A stretch of DNA of 31,710 nt. Source: Actinomycetes bacterium (GTDB lineage Bacteria > Actinomycetota > Acidimicrobiia > Spongiisociales > UBA5794). The position numbers and the translations under genes were made by a program. Positions 7,674-16,400 of this stretch are shown here, in pieces. The notes under the pieces were generated by a model, which was not told where the DNA came from, did not search any database, and was given only the letters and a program-made list of their open reading frames with translations. The stretch is from contig JAHEEL010000003.1 in the NCBI GenBank assembly GCA_024640745.1, forward strand, positions 1-31,710, read 5' to 3'. How positions within the stretch are numbered: the stretch's first letter is position 1; each line of letters starts with the position of its first letter.

Positions 7674-8144
7674 ATGAGCAACGTGAACAGTGTGACCCTG
7701 ATCGGCAACCTCGTCGAGGATCCGGAACTGCGCTTCACCCCGAGCGGTGTCGCCATGACGCGTCTTCGCTTCGCCGTCAACAAGCGCTACCAGTCGCAGG
7801 GCGAATGGCAGGAAGAGACCAGCTTCTTCGGCGGCACCTGCTGGCGCGACATGGCCGAGAACGTGGCCGAGTCCCTCACGAAGGGGATGCGCGTCATCGT
7901 GGTCGGTGAGCTGCAGCAGCGTTCCTGGGAGACCCAGGACGGCGACAAGCGGTCGACGATCGACGTCGACATCAAGGAGCTGGGGCCGTCGGTCCGCTGG
8001 GCCACCACCACCGTCACCCGGACACCGCGCGCCGACGGCGGCTGGTCCGGTGGGGGCCAGGGTGGAGCTCAGGACGGGGGCCAGAGCCAACCGGCCGCGC
8101 CCGTGGCACGCACCGATTACGGGCCGGACGAGGCGCCCTTCTAG
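7674..8144 (+). CDS. ssb: Single-stranded DNA-binding protein
   Basis: The 156-residue protein has an OB fold in about residues 1-110 (VNSVTLIGNLVEDPELRFTP, then RFAVNKRY, the aromatic WQEETSFFGGTCWRDMAENV and GMRVIVVGELQQRSWE). A Gly/Gln-rich flexible linker follows, and the acidic tip DEAPF is the site that recruits partner proteins. The tip is shorter and less acidic than the enterobacterial DDDIPF, as is usual in this phylum. A GAGAGAG ribosome-binding site precedes ATG 7674. Its place between rpsF and rpsR is standard. Confidence 0.97.
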   Translation: MSNVNSVTLIGNLVEDPELRFTPSGVAMTRLRFAVNKRYQSQGEWQEETSFFGGTCWRDMAENVAESLTKGMRVIVVGELQQRSWETQDGDKRSTIDVDIKELGPSVRWATTTVTRTPRADGGWSGGGQGGAQDGGQSQPAAPVARTDYGPDEAPF

Positions 8145-8156
8145 AGGAGAACACCG

Positions 8157-8426
8157 ATGGCAAAGACCAGAAGCACAAAGAGGAGGCGCCGACCCGCCTT
8201 CGACAATCGTCGCCGGAAGCGGATCGTCTACCGCTTCAAGGACGACGAGGTCGTCGACTACAAGGACATCGCGCTGCTTCGCAAGTTCATGTCGGACCGC
8301 GGCAAGATCCGCTCGCGCCGCGTGACCGGCCTGAGCGAGAAGCGCCAGCGTGAAGTGGCCACCGCCATCAAGAACGCTCGCGAGATGGCGCTGCTCCCGT
8401 ACCTGGCAACGAGGCAGAAGCCATGA
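8157..8426 (+). CDS. rpsR: 30S ribosomal protein bS18 (cysteine-free form)
   Basis: This 89-residue protein has the conserved core VVDYKDIALLRKFMSDRGKI, then RRVTGLSEKRQREVATAIKNAREMALLPY. The N-terminal basic stretch KRRRRPAFDNRRRKRIVYRF contains no cysteines, so this is a zinc-independent (C-minus) S18 at the canonical locus. It partners S6 from the same operon. AGAGGAG precedes the start. The last codons overlap rplI by four bases (ATGA). Confidence 0.97.
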   Translation: MAKTRSTKRRRRPAFDNRRRKRIVYRFKDDEVVDYKDIALLRKFMSDRGKIRSRRVTGLSEKRQREVATAIKNAREMALLPYLATRQKP

Positions 8427-8869
8427 AGGTGATCCTCACCAAGGATGTCGACGAGCTCGGCAACAAGGGCGAAGTCGTCACCGTCGCCGACGGGTACGCA
8501 CGCAACTACCTGGTTCCGCGTTCGCTCGCCGTCAAGGCCACCGACGGGGCGCTTCGCCAGGCGGAGGCGATGCGGATCGCTCGCGAGGAGGCGCTCATCG
8601 CCGCTCGTCAGGAAGCGGAGGGATACGCCCAGTCGCTGACCGGCACCCGCGTCGTGGTTGCTGCGCGCGCCGGGGATGAGGGCAAGCTCTTCGGATCGAT
8701 CGGCGCCGGAGACATCGCCGCGGCGATCACGAAGTTCACCGGCATCACGGTCGACCGCAAGATCGTCGAGATCGACGCCCCGATCCGTGAGATCGGGCTT
8801 CACGAAGTGATCCTGCGGCCGCATCCGGAGGTCGATTTCGCGGTTACGTTGGACGTGATCCCGGCCTAG
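8423..8869 (+). CDS. rplI: 50S ribosomal protein bL9
   Basis: The 148-residue protein has the N-terminal rRNA-binding domain (MKVILTKDVDELGNKGEVV, then ADGYARNYLVPRSLAV), a long central helix (about 45-75), and the C-terminal domain with GKLFGSIGAGDIAAAI and PIREIGLHEVILRPHPEV. Length and order are normal. It overlaps the rpsR stop by four bases, indicating translational coupling. Confidence 0.97.
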   Translation: MKVILTKDVDELGNKGEVVTVADGYARNYLVPRSLAVKATDGALRQAEAMRIAREEALIAARQEAEGYAQSLTGTRVVVAARAGDEGKLFGSIGAGDIAAAITKFTGITVDRKIVEIDAPIREIGLHEVILRPHPEVDFAVTLDVIPA

Positions 8870-9171
8870 TCGGCACAAGAACCGCGCTGTTCGGGCCCGT
8901 CGTTGGGCGGGCTCGAACCGCGAGCCAGACTCGCGGACCGTGGTCCACAGCGCCGTGGAGGACGTCGTGGACCCCGGTACACAGAGGAGCGGCGACTCCG
9001 CGAAAACAAAGCACGGGACGCGGAAAGTACCCGGCGCCTGACCGAGGCAACCGTGGGTCCGAGTCGTAGACTCGCCACGCCCCCACAACGCCGTGGTGTT
9101 CGACCCGGAATCTGTCACACCCGCGTGGCACGCTGGTGTTGGTGGGTCGAACGAGAACGAATGGAGGATCC
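8870..9171 (+). other. 302-bp non-coding gap between rplI and dnaB
   Basis: No supported gene is present. CCGCGAG/CTCGCGG (8918-8924/8930-8936) forms a 7-bp hairpin. The alternative GGCTCG/CGAGCC (8910-8915/8921-8926) would compete with it. GGTCCAC and GTGGACC (about 8940-8972) form a third, wider dyad. None has a T-run, so an intrinsic terminator is doubtful. TAGACT at 9065-9070 is a possible dnaB -10, giving a leader of about 100 nt. A 95-codon antisense frame here looks non-coding. Confidence 0.4.
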
Positions 9172-10533
9172 GTGACGAGTGTGGCCGAGCGTCCGACGGG
9201 GAACCGCGGACTTCAGGTGCCCCCGCACAGTATCGAAGCCGAGGAGTCCGTCCTCGGCGCGGTCTTGCTGTCCTCCGACGCCGCCAACATCGCACTCGAA
9301 ACCCTCAAGGCCGAGGACTTCTATCGCCCTGCCCACCAGCAGGTCTTCGAAGCCGTGCAGACGCTCTTCGACGCCAACGAGCCGATCGATGCAGTCACCG
9401 TCTCCGAGATGCTCCGACGCGACGGCTCGCTTGATCGCCTCGGTGGCGTCGCGTTCCTCACGAGACTCCTGGACACCGTTCCAACGACATCAAACGTCGA
9501 CTACTACGCGGGGATCGTCGAGGAACACGCTCTCCGACGCCGGCTCATGCGCGCCGGAGGGAGCATCGGCAGTATTGCCTCCGAGATGAGTGAGCCGATT
9601 GCCGATGTGCTCGACCGCGCGGAACAGGAGGTGTTCCAGGTCGCCGAACGACGCGTGGGGGAGGGGCTCGCACCGATCGATCCGCTGCTCGGACCGGCCA
9701 TCGAGCGCGCCGAGGAGCTCCAACGCCTCGGCTCGGAGATCACGGGCCTCCCCACCGGATTCCGCGATCTCGATCGCAAGCTCGCCGGGCTCCATCCAAC
9801 CAACCTGGTCGTCATCGCCGCCCGGCCGGGCATGGGCAAGACGACGCTGGCGCTCAACATCGCGGAGAACATTGCCCGCAACGACGTTCCGGTGGCGATC
9901 TTCTCGCTCGAGATGAGTCGCGAGGAAGTGGTGTCCCGCATGCTGTGCGCCAACGGACGGATCGACTCGCAGCGTCTGCGCACCGGCCGGCTGTCGGAGG
10001 CTGACTTCACGAAGCTCTCGAACGCGGCGAGCGCCCTCTACAAGAAGCCGATCTACGTCGACGACTCACCCGGCCTGACCGTGACCGAGATTCGGGCGAA
10101 GGCCCGTCGCCTGCGCCGCCGCCCCGGCCTTGGTCTCGTGGTCGTCGACTATCTTCAGCTGATGCATGGATCGGGCGGGGAGAACCGGCAGCAGGAGATT
10201 GCGCTCATCTCGCGATCGCTCAAGAATCTCGCCCGCGAGCTCCAGGTGCCGGTGATTGCACTCTCGCAGCTCAACCGCTCGCTCGAGAGCCGTGAAGACA
10301 AGCGCCCTCGGCTCGGCGATCTCCGTGAATCCGGGGCGATCGAGCAGGATGCCGATGTCGTGCTCTTCATCTACCGCGACGAGGCCTACAACCCGGACAA
10401 GGTCGAATCGAAGGGCATCGCAGAGGTTGTCGTCGCCAAGCATCGGCAGGGTGCGGTCGGCAAGGTCTCGATGACGTTCCTCCCCGAGTTCACGCTGTTC
10501 GCCGACATGGGAAGGGACGTGCCGGTGGCATGA
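9172..10533 (+). CDS. dnaB: Replicative DNA helicase DnaB
   Basis: This 453-residue hexameric replicative helicase has the N-terminal primase-interacting domain (about 15-120: VPPHSIEAEESVLGAVLLS, then FYRPAHQQVF). A linker is followed by the RecA-like C-terminal domain with Walker A ARPGMGKTT (about 217-225), FSLEMSREEVVSRML, Walker B-region VVVDYLQLM, VIALSQLNRSLE, and RESGAIEQDADVVLFIYRDE. No intein interrupts the sites where DnaB inteins usually sit. I chose GTG 9172 because GGAGG precedes it; an ATG at 9136 in frame lacks this. Its stop overlaps the next small gene by four bases. Confidence 0.96.
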   Translation: MTSVAERPTGNRGLQVPPHSIEAEESVLGAVLLSSDAANIALETLKAEDFYRPAHQQVFEAVQTLFDANEPIDAVTVSEMLRRDGSLDRLGGVAFLTRLLDTVPTTSNVDYYAGIVEEHALRRRLMRAGGSIGSIASEMSEPIADVLDRAEQEVFQVAERRVGEGLAPIDPLLGPAIERAEELQRLGSEITGLPTGFRDLDRKLAGLHPTNLVVIAARPGMGKTTLALNIAENIARNDVPVAIFSLEMSREEVVSRMLCANGRIDSQRLRTGRLSEADFTKLSNAASALYKKPIYVDDSPGLTVTEIRAKARRLRRRPGLGLVVVDYLQLMHGSGGENRQQEIALISRSLKNLARELQVPVIALSQLNRSLESREDKRPRLGDLRESGAIEQDADVVLFIYRDEAYNPDKVESKGIAEVVVAKHRQGAVGKVSMTFLPEFTLFADMGRDVPVA

Positions 10534-10880
10534 CGGGCATTCGGTTGCGCGTGATCGAGGCGTGGCACCCCGCGGCGCGCAAGCCGCTCGTTCTGCGCGA
10601 GGGCGACAGAGTCGAAGTCGGGCACCGCGACACCGAGTGGACATCGTATCGGTGGTGCACGGGCGACGACGGTACGAGCGGCTGGGTCCCCCTCGACTAC
10701 CTCGTGATCGACGATTACGGCATCGGAACGGTCACCGTGGACTACTCGACCGCCGAACTCGATGTTGAGATCGATGCCGTGGTATCCGGATACCAGAGCG
10801 CCGGCTCATGGACTTGGTGCGTGGCCGATGACGGTTCCGCGGGGTGGGTGCCGAACCGGGCGCTCAGCGTGCTGAAGTAG
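10530..10880 (+). CDS. Small protein of two SH3-like repeats, coupled to dnaB
   Basis: This 116-residue protein has two tandem copies of an SH3-like unit. The first ends in YRWCTGDDGTSGWVPLDYL (residues about 40-58) and the second in WTWCVADDGSAGWVPNRAL (about 94-112), each preceded by a strand pair around a GDRVEV- or AELDVEI-type segment. The copies have diverged strongly outside the WC-x3-DG-x2-GWVP core. There is no signal peptide or membrane helix, so it should be cytosolic. The ATG overlaps the dnaB stop (ATGA), implying coupled translation. Similar SH3 proteins are annotated in actinobacteria without an assigned role. I do not know its function. Confidence 0.8.
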   Translation: MTGIRLRVIEAWHPAARKPLVLREGDRVEVGHRDTEWTSYRWCTGDDGTSGWVPLDYLVIDDYGIGTVTVDYSTAELDVEIDAVVSGYQSAGSWTWCVADDGSAGWVPNRALSVLK

Positions 10881-10889
10881 TCGCGAACG

Positions 10890-11510
10890 CTACGAGCGGT
10901 GCCGTCGTGCGCGCAGTCCGAGGGCAGCGACCGCTCCCGCCCCGACCCATAGCCAGACCCACCAGAGGTCGGCGGGGGTGCGGGCGCACCGGTCGATGAG
11001 CTCCAATCGAACCAGGCGGTAGGTTGCCGTTGCCGTGTCGACCTCATCGTCGGTCATGACCTTCGGACTCAAGCCGACCGCGCGTGCGGCGAACCCGGAG
11101 TCGATCAACACGGCGCGAAACCACTTCCGAGCTCCTTCGTCGTCGGTCGCATCCACGGCGTGTGCCGTCCACACCCCATCCGGCAGCCATACGATGATCC
11201 GTTGGGCCGCCAGCGCGTTGCGGTACCAATCTGATCGCTTTCCGAAGCCGGCAAGGCAGTAGCGGTTCCGGCCGTCGGGGGTGAAGTTCAGCGGTGTCCG
11301 GTAGCGGTTCCCGCTCTTTCGGCCGCGGTGCTCGATCACGAGGATCCGGCCGCCCACCGCCGGCCATACCTGCGCCCACCGCCCGAGGCCGAGCCGCCAT
11401 AGGAGCACCATGGCCCGATTCATGGAGCGAAAGCCTCGGCTGAGGCGGCCCATCACGTCCTCGCCGAGGACCTGCTCGTAGCGCGGCGCAACAGCTCTCT
11501 GAGGTGCCAT
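10890..11510 (-). CDS. DDN-like deazaflavin (F420)-dependent nitroreductase-family protein with C-terminal membrane helix
   Basis: The 206-residue protein carries the DDN/nitroreductase fold: GGRILVIEHRGRKSGNRYRTPLNF, then NRYCLAGFGKRSDWYRNALA and VWLPDGVWTAHAVDATDDEG. Related proteins use reduced F420, notably Ddn of M. tuberculosis, which activates nitroimidazoles and reduces quinones. After the catalytic domain a hydrophobic stretch WWVWLWVGAGAVAALG (about 183-198) ending in RARRHRS looks like a C-terminal membrane anchor. ATG 11510 is the first usable start; an internal Met20 is possible. The substrate is unknown. It converges on the SH3 gene and is divergent from the carbonic anhydrase gene. 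Confidence 0.83.
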   Translation of the reverse strand: MAPQRAVAPRYEQVLGEDVMGRLSRGFRSMNRAMVLLWRLGLGRWAQVWPAVGGRILVIEHRGRKSGNRYRTPLNFTPDGRNRYCLAGFGKRSDWYRNALAAQRIIVWLPDGVWTAHAVDATDDEGARKWFRAVLIDSGFAARAVGLSPKVMTDDEVDTATATYRLVRLELIDRCARTPADLWWVWLWVGAGAVAALGLRARRHRS

Positions 11511-11588
11511 ACATCTGGTCTACCGGCAACCCGGCGACGATGCCAGGGTACAACGCCAGGTCCTCGCAAGGGCCCGCGCTCGGCCGCG

Positions 11589-11594
11589 TATCAT
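11589..11594 (+). promoter_or_regulatory. -10 box TATCAT of the carbonic anhydrase gene (leaderless)
   Basis: TATCAT ends 7 nt before ATG 11602 and there is no ribosome-binding site. This also argues against the in-frame ATG at 11593, which lies inside the -10 box. Confidence 0.6.
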
Positions 11595-11601
11595 GCCGCC
11601 T

Positions 11602-12066
11602 ATGAGCAGCAGCGCAGAACTCGTCCGACAGGCCCGAAACCAGGGTCCCGCCGTCCCCAAGAAGCCGAGGCGTCGAACGGCCCTCGTCGCGTGCATGGAC
11701 ACACGGGTCGATCCGCTGCGACTCATGGACGCCGAAATCGGCGATATCCACATCGTCCGCAACGCCGGGGCCGTGGTGACCGATGATGTGGTGCGTTCAC
11801 TCATCGCCTCGACGAACTGGCTCGGTGTCGACAAGGTGCAGATCATGATGCACACCGACTGCGGCGCCCTCGGCCTCACGCGCGACGTCGCCGTGGAGAA
11901 ACTCGGTCCGACGGCGCCCGACCTGGCCGGCTTCACCTCGACGGAAGACGAGTTGCGCCGCGGCGTCGATCGGCTGCGGTCCGAACCGCTCATCGCGGCG
12001 CCGAAGGGCATCACCGGCTGGATCTACGACCTGGGAACCGGTGAGTCGCGACTCGTCATCTCCTAG
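11602..12066 (+). CDS. Beta-carbonic anhydrase (minimal, Rv1284-like)
   Basis: This 154-residue enzyme interconverts CO2 and bicarbonate. The zinc ligands Cys31, His84 and Cys87 are present in VACMDTR and MMHTDCG, with the catalytic Asp33/Arg35 dyad and the RNAGAVVTDDVVRSL helix. It ends early compared with plant-type enzymes and resembles the short mycobacterial form (Rv1284) in length and in its final FxVATG-like WIYDLGTGESRLVIS. The start is set by the -10 box 7 nt upstream. The DMT gene begins four bases after its stop, so the two are probably cotranscribed. Confidence 0.92.
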   Translation: MSSSAELVRQARNQGPAVPKKPRRRTALVACMDTRVDPLRLMDAEIGDIHIVRNAGAVVTDDVVRSLIASTNWLGVDKVQIMMHTDCGALGLTRDVAVEKLGPTAPDLAGFTSTEDELRRGVDRLRSEPLIAAPKGITGWIYDLGTGESRLVIS

Positions 12067-12069
12067 TCG

Positions 12070-12957
12070 GTGAGCGATCAATCGGTCCAGCGCACCACTC
12101 GTGCGGTCTCCGTCGCCTCGCTCGCGCTGCTCGCCGTTGCGTGGGGAGCCATCCCGCTGATCGTACGCGCCGACATTCCGTCGACCCACCTCGTGGCGAT
12201 GCGCGTCACTCTCGGAGCAGTGGTCCTGTTGACGTATTCGGCGGTGACGTCGCAGATCTCGCTTCCCGGGGTGGGCAGGACACGGTTGGTGGTGCTCGGG
12301 CTCGTGCTCGCTGCCCACTGGCTGTCGTTCTTCCTCTCCCTCAACCTGACCACCGTCGCCGTCTCGCTCGCCCTGGTCTACGTCGGGCCGGTGCTCGCCG
12401 CGGTGCTCGCCGGGCCCGTCCTCGGTGAACCGGGCCGATGGCAGGCCTTTGCTGCACTCGGTGTTGCCGTGGTCGGGACGCTGTTCGTCATCCGACCCGG
12501 TGCCGGGGCCACGGCCGGCGGCGTCGTCGCGGCGCTCGTATCGGGCGCGCTCCTCGCCATGATCATGCTGCTCGGCAAGCCGCTCGCCGCCGACCTCGGG
12601 GGTCTCGCGGTCGCCACCTGGGAACTCGTCGTGGCTTCGATGGTGCTGGCTCCGTTTACCGTCCAGGCGGTGCGATCCTCGAGTAGCGCGTGGCCGCAGT
12701 TTGCCCTCCTCGGGGCCCTCTTCACCGGTGTTGCCGGCGTGGTGTACTGGTCGTCGATGCGGACGCTGCCGGTTGCGGTTGTCTCGGTGGTCATGTATCT
12801 CGAGCCCGCATCGGCCGTGGTCTGGGCCGCGATCTTCCTTGGCGAACAGCCGGACCCGCTCGCATGGCTCGGAGTGGCGCTCGTGGTCGCGGCCGGTTCG
12901 ATCGCTTCGCGCTCGACGGCGGGACAAACGGTGGTCGGCAACCCGGAAGTCCTCTGA
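12070..12957 (+). CDS. EamA/DMT-superfamily transporter
   Basis: This 295-residue integral membrane protein has about ten hydrophobic helices arranged as two EamA repeats. The first repeat runs through VASLALLAVAWGAIPLIVRAD and RVTLGAVVLLTYSAV to LVYVGPVLAAVLAGPVLGE, and the second through AALVSGALLAMIMLLG to VVSVVMYLEPASAVVWAAIFLGEQP. The paired motif with a Pro-containing helix followed by GE is diagnostic. Members export amino acids, sugars or metabolites; the substrate cannot be told here. The GTG start at 12070 lies four bases after the carbonic anhydrase stop. Confidence 0.9.
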   Translation: MSDQSVQRTTRAVSVASLALLAVAWGAIPLIVRADIPSTHLVAMRVTLGAVVLLTYSAVTSQISLPGVGRTRLVVLGLVLAAHWLSFFLSLNLTTVAVSLALVYVGPVLAAVLAGPVLGEPGRWQAFAALGVAVVGTLFVIRPGAGATAGGVVAALVSGALLAMIMLLGKPLAADLGGLAVATWELVVASMVLAPFTVQAVRSSSSAWPQFALLGALFTGVAGVVYWSSMRTLPVAVVSVVMYLEPASAVVWAAIFLGEQPDPLAWLGVALVVAAGSIASRSTAGQTVVGNPEVL

Positions 12958-12959
12958 GG

Positions 12960-12977
12960 CCGGCCGGTGGCGGCCGG
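12960..12977. terminator. GC hairpin between convergent genes
   Basis: CCGGCC (12960-12965), a 6-nt loop and GGCCGG (12972-12977) form a strong short hairpin in the 44-bp space between the convergent DMT and DUF1905 genes. It lacks a T-tract, so it may be only a transcription pause or mRNA-end structure. Confidence 0.35.
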
Positions 12978-13001
12978 TCGCGGGCGTTCCAACGAACCGC
13001 G

Positions 13002-13301
13002 CTAGCTCCCGACGATGGTGATTGCCAGATCGGCCGTGTCTCCGATCGCCAGCCGTTCGCGTCGGCGAACCGCCTGTTTGATCGGCAGCACATAGGAGCC
13101 AACGGACTTGTCCGGGAAGAGTGAGGTGCTCCACTCGGTCTCGCCGATGCGAACCCGCACCTTCACGGAGCCGAAACCGCCCTTGTGCGGAACTCGATCG
13201 TCGATCTCGTCGGCCAGTTCGGGTGGCAGCGTGACGAACACCCACGTCGCCTTCCCGCCCCACTCCCACAGGTCGCCCGAGAACTCGTAGGTTGCATCCA
13301 C
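13002..13301 (-). CDS. DUF1905-family protein
   Basis: The 99-residue protein matches the DUF1905 domain over its whole length: YEFSGDLWEWGGKATWVFVTLPPELADEI, then GFGSVKVRVRIGETEWSTSLFPDKSVGSYVLPIKQAVRR and a final GDTADLAITIV. The domain is a small beta-barrel often found alone or fused to YdeI-type domains; its function is unknown. I chose GTG 13301 because TAGGGT lies 8 nt upstream; a longer frame to 13430 would overlap the metH start. It is divergent from metH. Confidence 0.85.
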   Translation of the reverse strand: MDATYEFSGDLWEWGGKATWVFVTLPPELADEIDDRVPHKGGFGSVKVRVRIGETEWSTSLFPDKSVGSYVLPIKQAVRRRERLAIGDTADLAITIVGS

Positions 13302-13309
13302 GGCACGGG

Positions 13310-13319
13310 ACCCTACGCT
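13310..13319. promoter_or_regulatory. Overlapping divergent -10 boxes (DUF1905 and metH)
   Basis: The decamer ACCCTACGCT holds TAGGGT on the minus strand (13310-13315), 8 nt before the DUF1905 GTG, and TACGCT on the plus strand (13314-13319), which would start a metH transcript near 13326. The two share two bases, so RNA polymerase could occupy only one at a time. Confidence 0.45.
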
Positions 13320-13325
13320 GACTCG

Positions 13326-13428
13326 GCACGAAACGATCGAGCGTTGGTGTGAGCCGGGACGGAGACGCGTTGGTGCGATCAACACACAGCCCGAGACATC
13401 ATCACATGGACTCTGCGGGGCATCCGAC
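13326..13428 (+). promoter_or_regulatory. metH 5' leader with possible pseudoknot
   Basis: If transcription starts at the TACGCT box, metH has a leader of about 103 nt. GATCG/CGATC (13335-13339/13376-13380) and GCGT/ACGC (13341-13344/13365-13368) can pair, and loop bases GTGTG (13347-13351) can pair with CACAC (13383-13387), giving a pseudoknot-like fold. GCGTTGGTG occurs twice (13341-13349, 13367-13375). I see no cobalamin box and no match to a SAM or SAH riboswitch I can recall. Confidence 0.3.
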
Positions 13429-16400
13429 ATGAGCGGCTATCTCGAAGCGGTGGCTTCCGGCGTGGTGGTCTTCGACGGTGGCGCCGGCACGTGGTTTCAC
13501 GCGATGGATCTCCACCGAGACGACTTCGGCGGCATCGAGTTCGAGGGCTGCGCAGAGCTGCTGAATGTGACTCGTCCCGACGTCGTGGAAGGACTGCATC
13601 GGTCGTTCCTCGACGTCGGCGTCGACGCGATCGAGACCAACACCTTCGGCGGCTTTGCCGTGCCGCTCGGCGAATACGGGCTCGCCGACCGCGCCTATGA
13701 GCTCTCCGCGGCAGGGGCGACGATCGCACGCCGGACCGTCACCGAGTACCGGGAGGCGGACGGGAAGCTCCGTTACGTCGCAGGATCGATGGGGCCGGGG
13801 ACGAAGCTCGCCACGCTCGGTCAGGTCAGCTACCGGGAGCTGCGAGAGGCGTACGAGATCCAGGCCGCCGGTCTCATCGACGGCGGTATCGACCTGTTCA
13901 TCATCGAGACGCAGTACGACCTCCTCGGCGCCAAGGCGGCGATCAACGGTGCGAGGCGTGCGATGCGATCGGCCGGGGTCGAGCTTCCGCTGCAGGTGCA
14001 GATCACCATGGAGACCACCGGGCGCATGCTCCCCGGAACCGAGATCGGCGCTGCGCTCACCACGCTCGACGCCCTGCATCCCGATGTCATCGGTCTCAAT
14101 TGCGCCACCGGGCCCGAGGAGATGCACGGGCCGGTTCGCTATCTGTCGGAGCGGTCCCGGATGCCGATCGCTGTGATTCCGAATGCGGGGCTGCCGACGA
14201 TCGTCGATGGTGCAGTGTCCTACGATCTCTCGGCCCGAGCGCTCTCCGAGCACCTCGCCGAGTTCATCCTCGACTACGGCGTGCGGGTTGTCGGCGGATG
14301 CTGCGGCACGACGCCCCAGCACATCGCAGCCGTGGTGGAGACGTGCAAGCCACTCGTGCCTGCCGCACGCGAAGTCGCTCATGTTCCGGCGCTGGCCTCC
14401 CTCTACAGTGCGACGCCCATCGCTCAGGACACGTCGTTCCTGATCGTCGGCGAGCGAACCAACGCAAACGGTTCTCGAGCCTTCCGGAATGCCATGCTCG
14501 CCGGAGATATCGATCGATGTGTGGCCATCGGTGAGGACCAGGTCGCGGAGTCTGCCCACCTCGTCGACCTGTGTGTCGACTACGTCGGTCGCGACGGCAC
14601 CGACGACATGGCGCGCATCGCCGCACGGTTCGCGTCTGAGATCACGGTGCCGATCGTGTTGGATTCAACCGAACCGGATGTGATGCGGACCGGACTCGAG
14701 CGCCTGGGGGGCCGTTCGGTGCTGAATTCGCTCAATCTAGAAGACGGCACCGGCCCCGACTCGCGTGCGCAGCGTGTGCTTGCGCTCGCCAAAGAGCATG
14801 GCGCAGCGGTGGTTTGCCTGCTCATCGACGAGGAGGGGCAGGCGCGGGACGTCGAATGGAAGATGCGCGTCGCCCGGCGCATCCATGATCTTGCGGTCCT
14901 CGATCACGGTCTGGAGCCGGAGGATCTCATCTTCGACGCGCTCACCTTCCCTCTGTCGACCGGCGACGACGATCTGCGCAGGGACGCGCTCGCGACCATC
15001 GAGGCGATCCGTCGATTGAAGTCTGAGTTTCCCGACAGCTTCACGGTGCTCGGCATCTCGAATGTCTCATTCGGGTTGAACCCGGCGGCGCGCAGGGCGT
15101 TGAACTCGGTCTTCCTTCACGAGTGCCTCGAGGCGGGCCTCGATGCGGCGATCATGCACGCCGGACGAATTGAGCCGCTTCACCTCATTGCGGACGAAGA
15201 GCGTAGGGCCTGTCTGGACCTCATCTATGACCGGCGCGCTGCGGACTACGACCCGCTCGAGGTGCTGCTCGCCATCTCGGCCGATTCGTCGGAGGATCGG
15301 CCGCTCGACGAGGAGCGCTCGGGTTGGGCCGTCGAACGGCGGCTCGCGCAGCGGATCATCGACGGCGACCGGGTCGGGCTCGAGTCCGAGCTCGATGAGG
15401 GGATCGCGGCCGGCCACACCCCCTTGGGCCTGGTGAACGACGTGCTGCTCGGGGCAATGAAGGAGGTCGGCGATCTCTTCGCCTCGGGAGATATGCAGCT
15501 GCCTTTCGTCCTGCGCTCTGCGGAGACCATGAAGGCATCGGTCGCCTATCTCGAGCCGATGATGGAGCGGGCGGACGTCGCCACACGGGGATCGATCGTC
15601 CTCGGCACGGTGGCCGGCGACGTGCACGACATTGGCAAGAATCTCGTCGACATCATTCTGACGAACAACGGTTTCGAGGTGCACAACCTCGGTATCAAGG
15701 TGGATGTGGATGGGCTGATCGACGCATACGAGCGAACAGGAGCCGACGCCATCGGGATGAGCGGCCTTCTCGTCAAGAGCACTCTGGTGATGCGCGACAA
15801 CCTCGACGAACTGGTGCGACGCGACCTGGGCGGGGCTCCCGTATTGCTCGGAGGTGCTGCGTTGACGCGGTCGTACGTCGAACACGATCTCAGGAAGCGA
15901 TACCCAGGTCCGCTCTACTACGGCAAGAACGCCTTCTCCGGGCTCGACGCGATGCAGCGGATCGTCGAAGGTGCCGAGGCGCCGCCGGTGGGCCGACCGC
16001 GACCGACCCGGGCTCGCGACGTGCCGCACGAGCCGATTCCCGCGCGGTCTCCCTTGGTGGCAACCGATGAGCCGGTCTTCGAACCTCCCTTCCTCGAGAG
16101 CCGGGTGGTCAAGGGCATCGAACTGGACGAGATTGCGTCGTACGTCAACGAAACGGCCCTGTTCCGCAATCAGTGGCAGTTTCGGCCGGAGTCGTCGGAG
16201 ACCGATGAGGCCTTTCGCGCTCGCCTCCGGCCGTTGTTCCGTGAGCGTCTTGCGAGGGCCCGCTCCAGAGGGTTGCTGCATCCCCAGGTCGTCTACGGCT
16301 ACTACCCGGTCAACGCCGACGGTGACGATCTCGTCGTGTGGACCGACCGCGCGCGATCAAGCGAACGGACGCGCTTTCATTTCCCCCGCCAGCATCAGGA

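Noticed and set aside
8876..8960. A tRNA-like T-arm (GGTTCGAGCC on the minus strand) after rplI
   Set aside because: No matching acceptor stem, D arm or anticodon arm can be drawn around it; it is part of competing GC hairpins.
11797..13329. A 510-codon minus-strand open frame antisense to the carbonic anhydrase and DMT genes
   Set aside because: It is a low-complexity Arg/Asp/His/Gly-rich translation, while the opposite strand carries complete catalytic motifs and membrane helices.
13302..13428. Cobalamin or SAM riboswitch upstream of metH
   Set aside because: No B12 box (GCCACTG-like) and no recognisable SAM or SAH core; only an unassigned structured leader is reported.
13402..14559. Long antisense frames within metH (also 15067-16281) and within the hydrogenase genes (26795-27850, 29897-31144)
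   Set aside because: No family resemblance, no ribosome-binding site, and full overlap with conserved coding sequence on the other strand.
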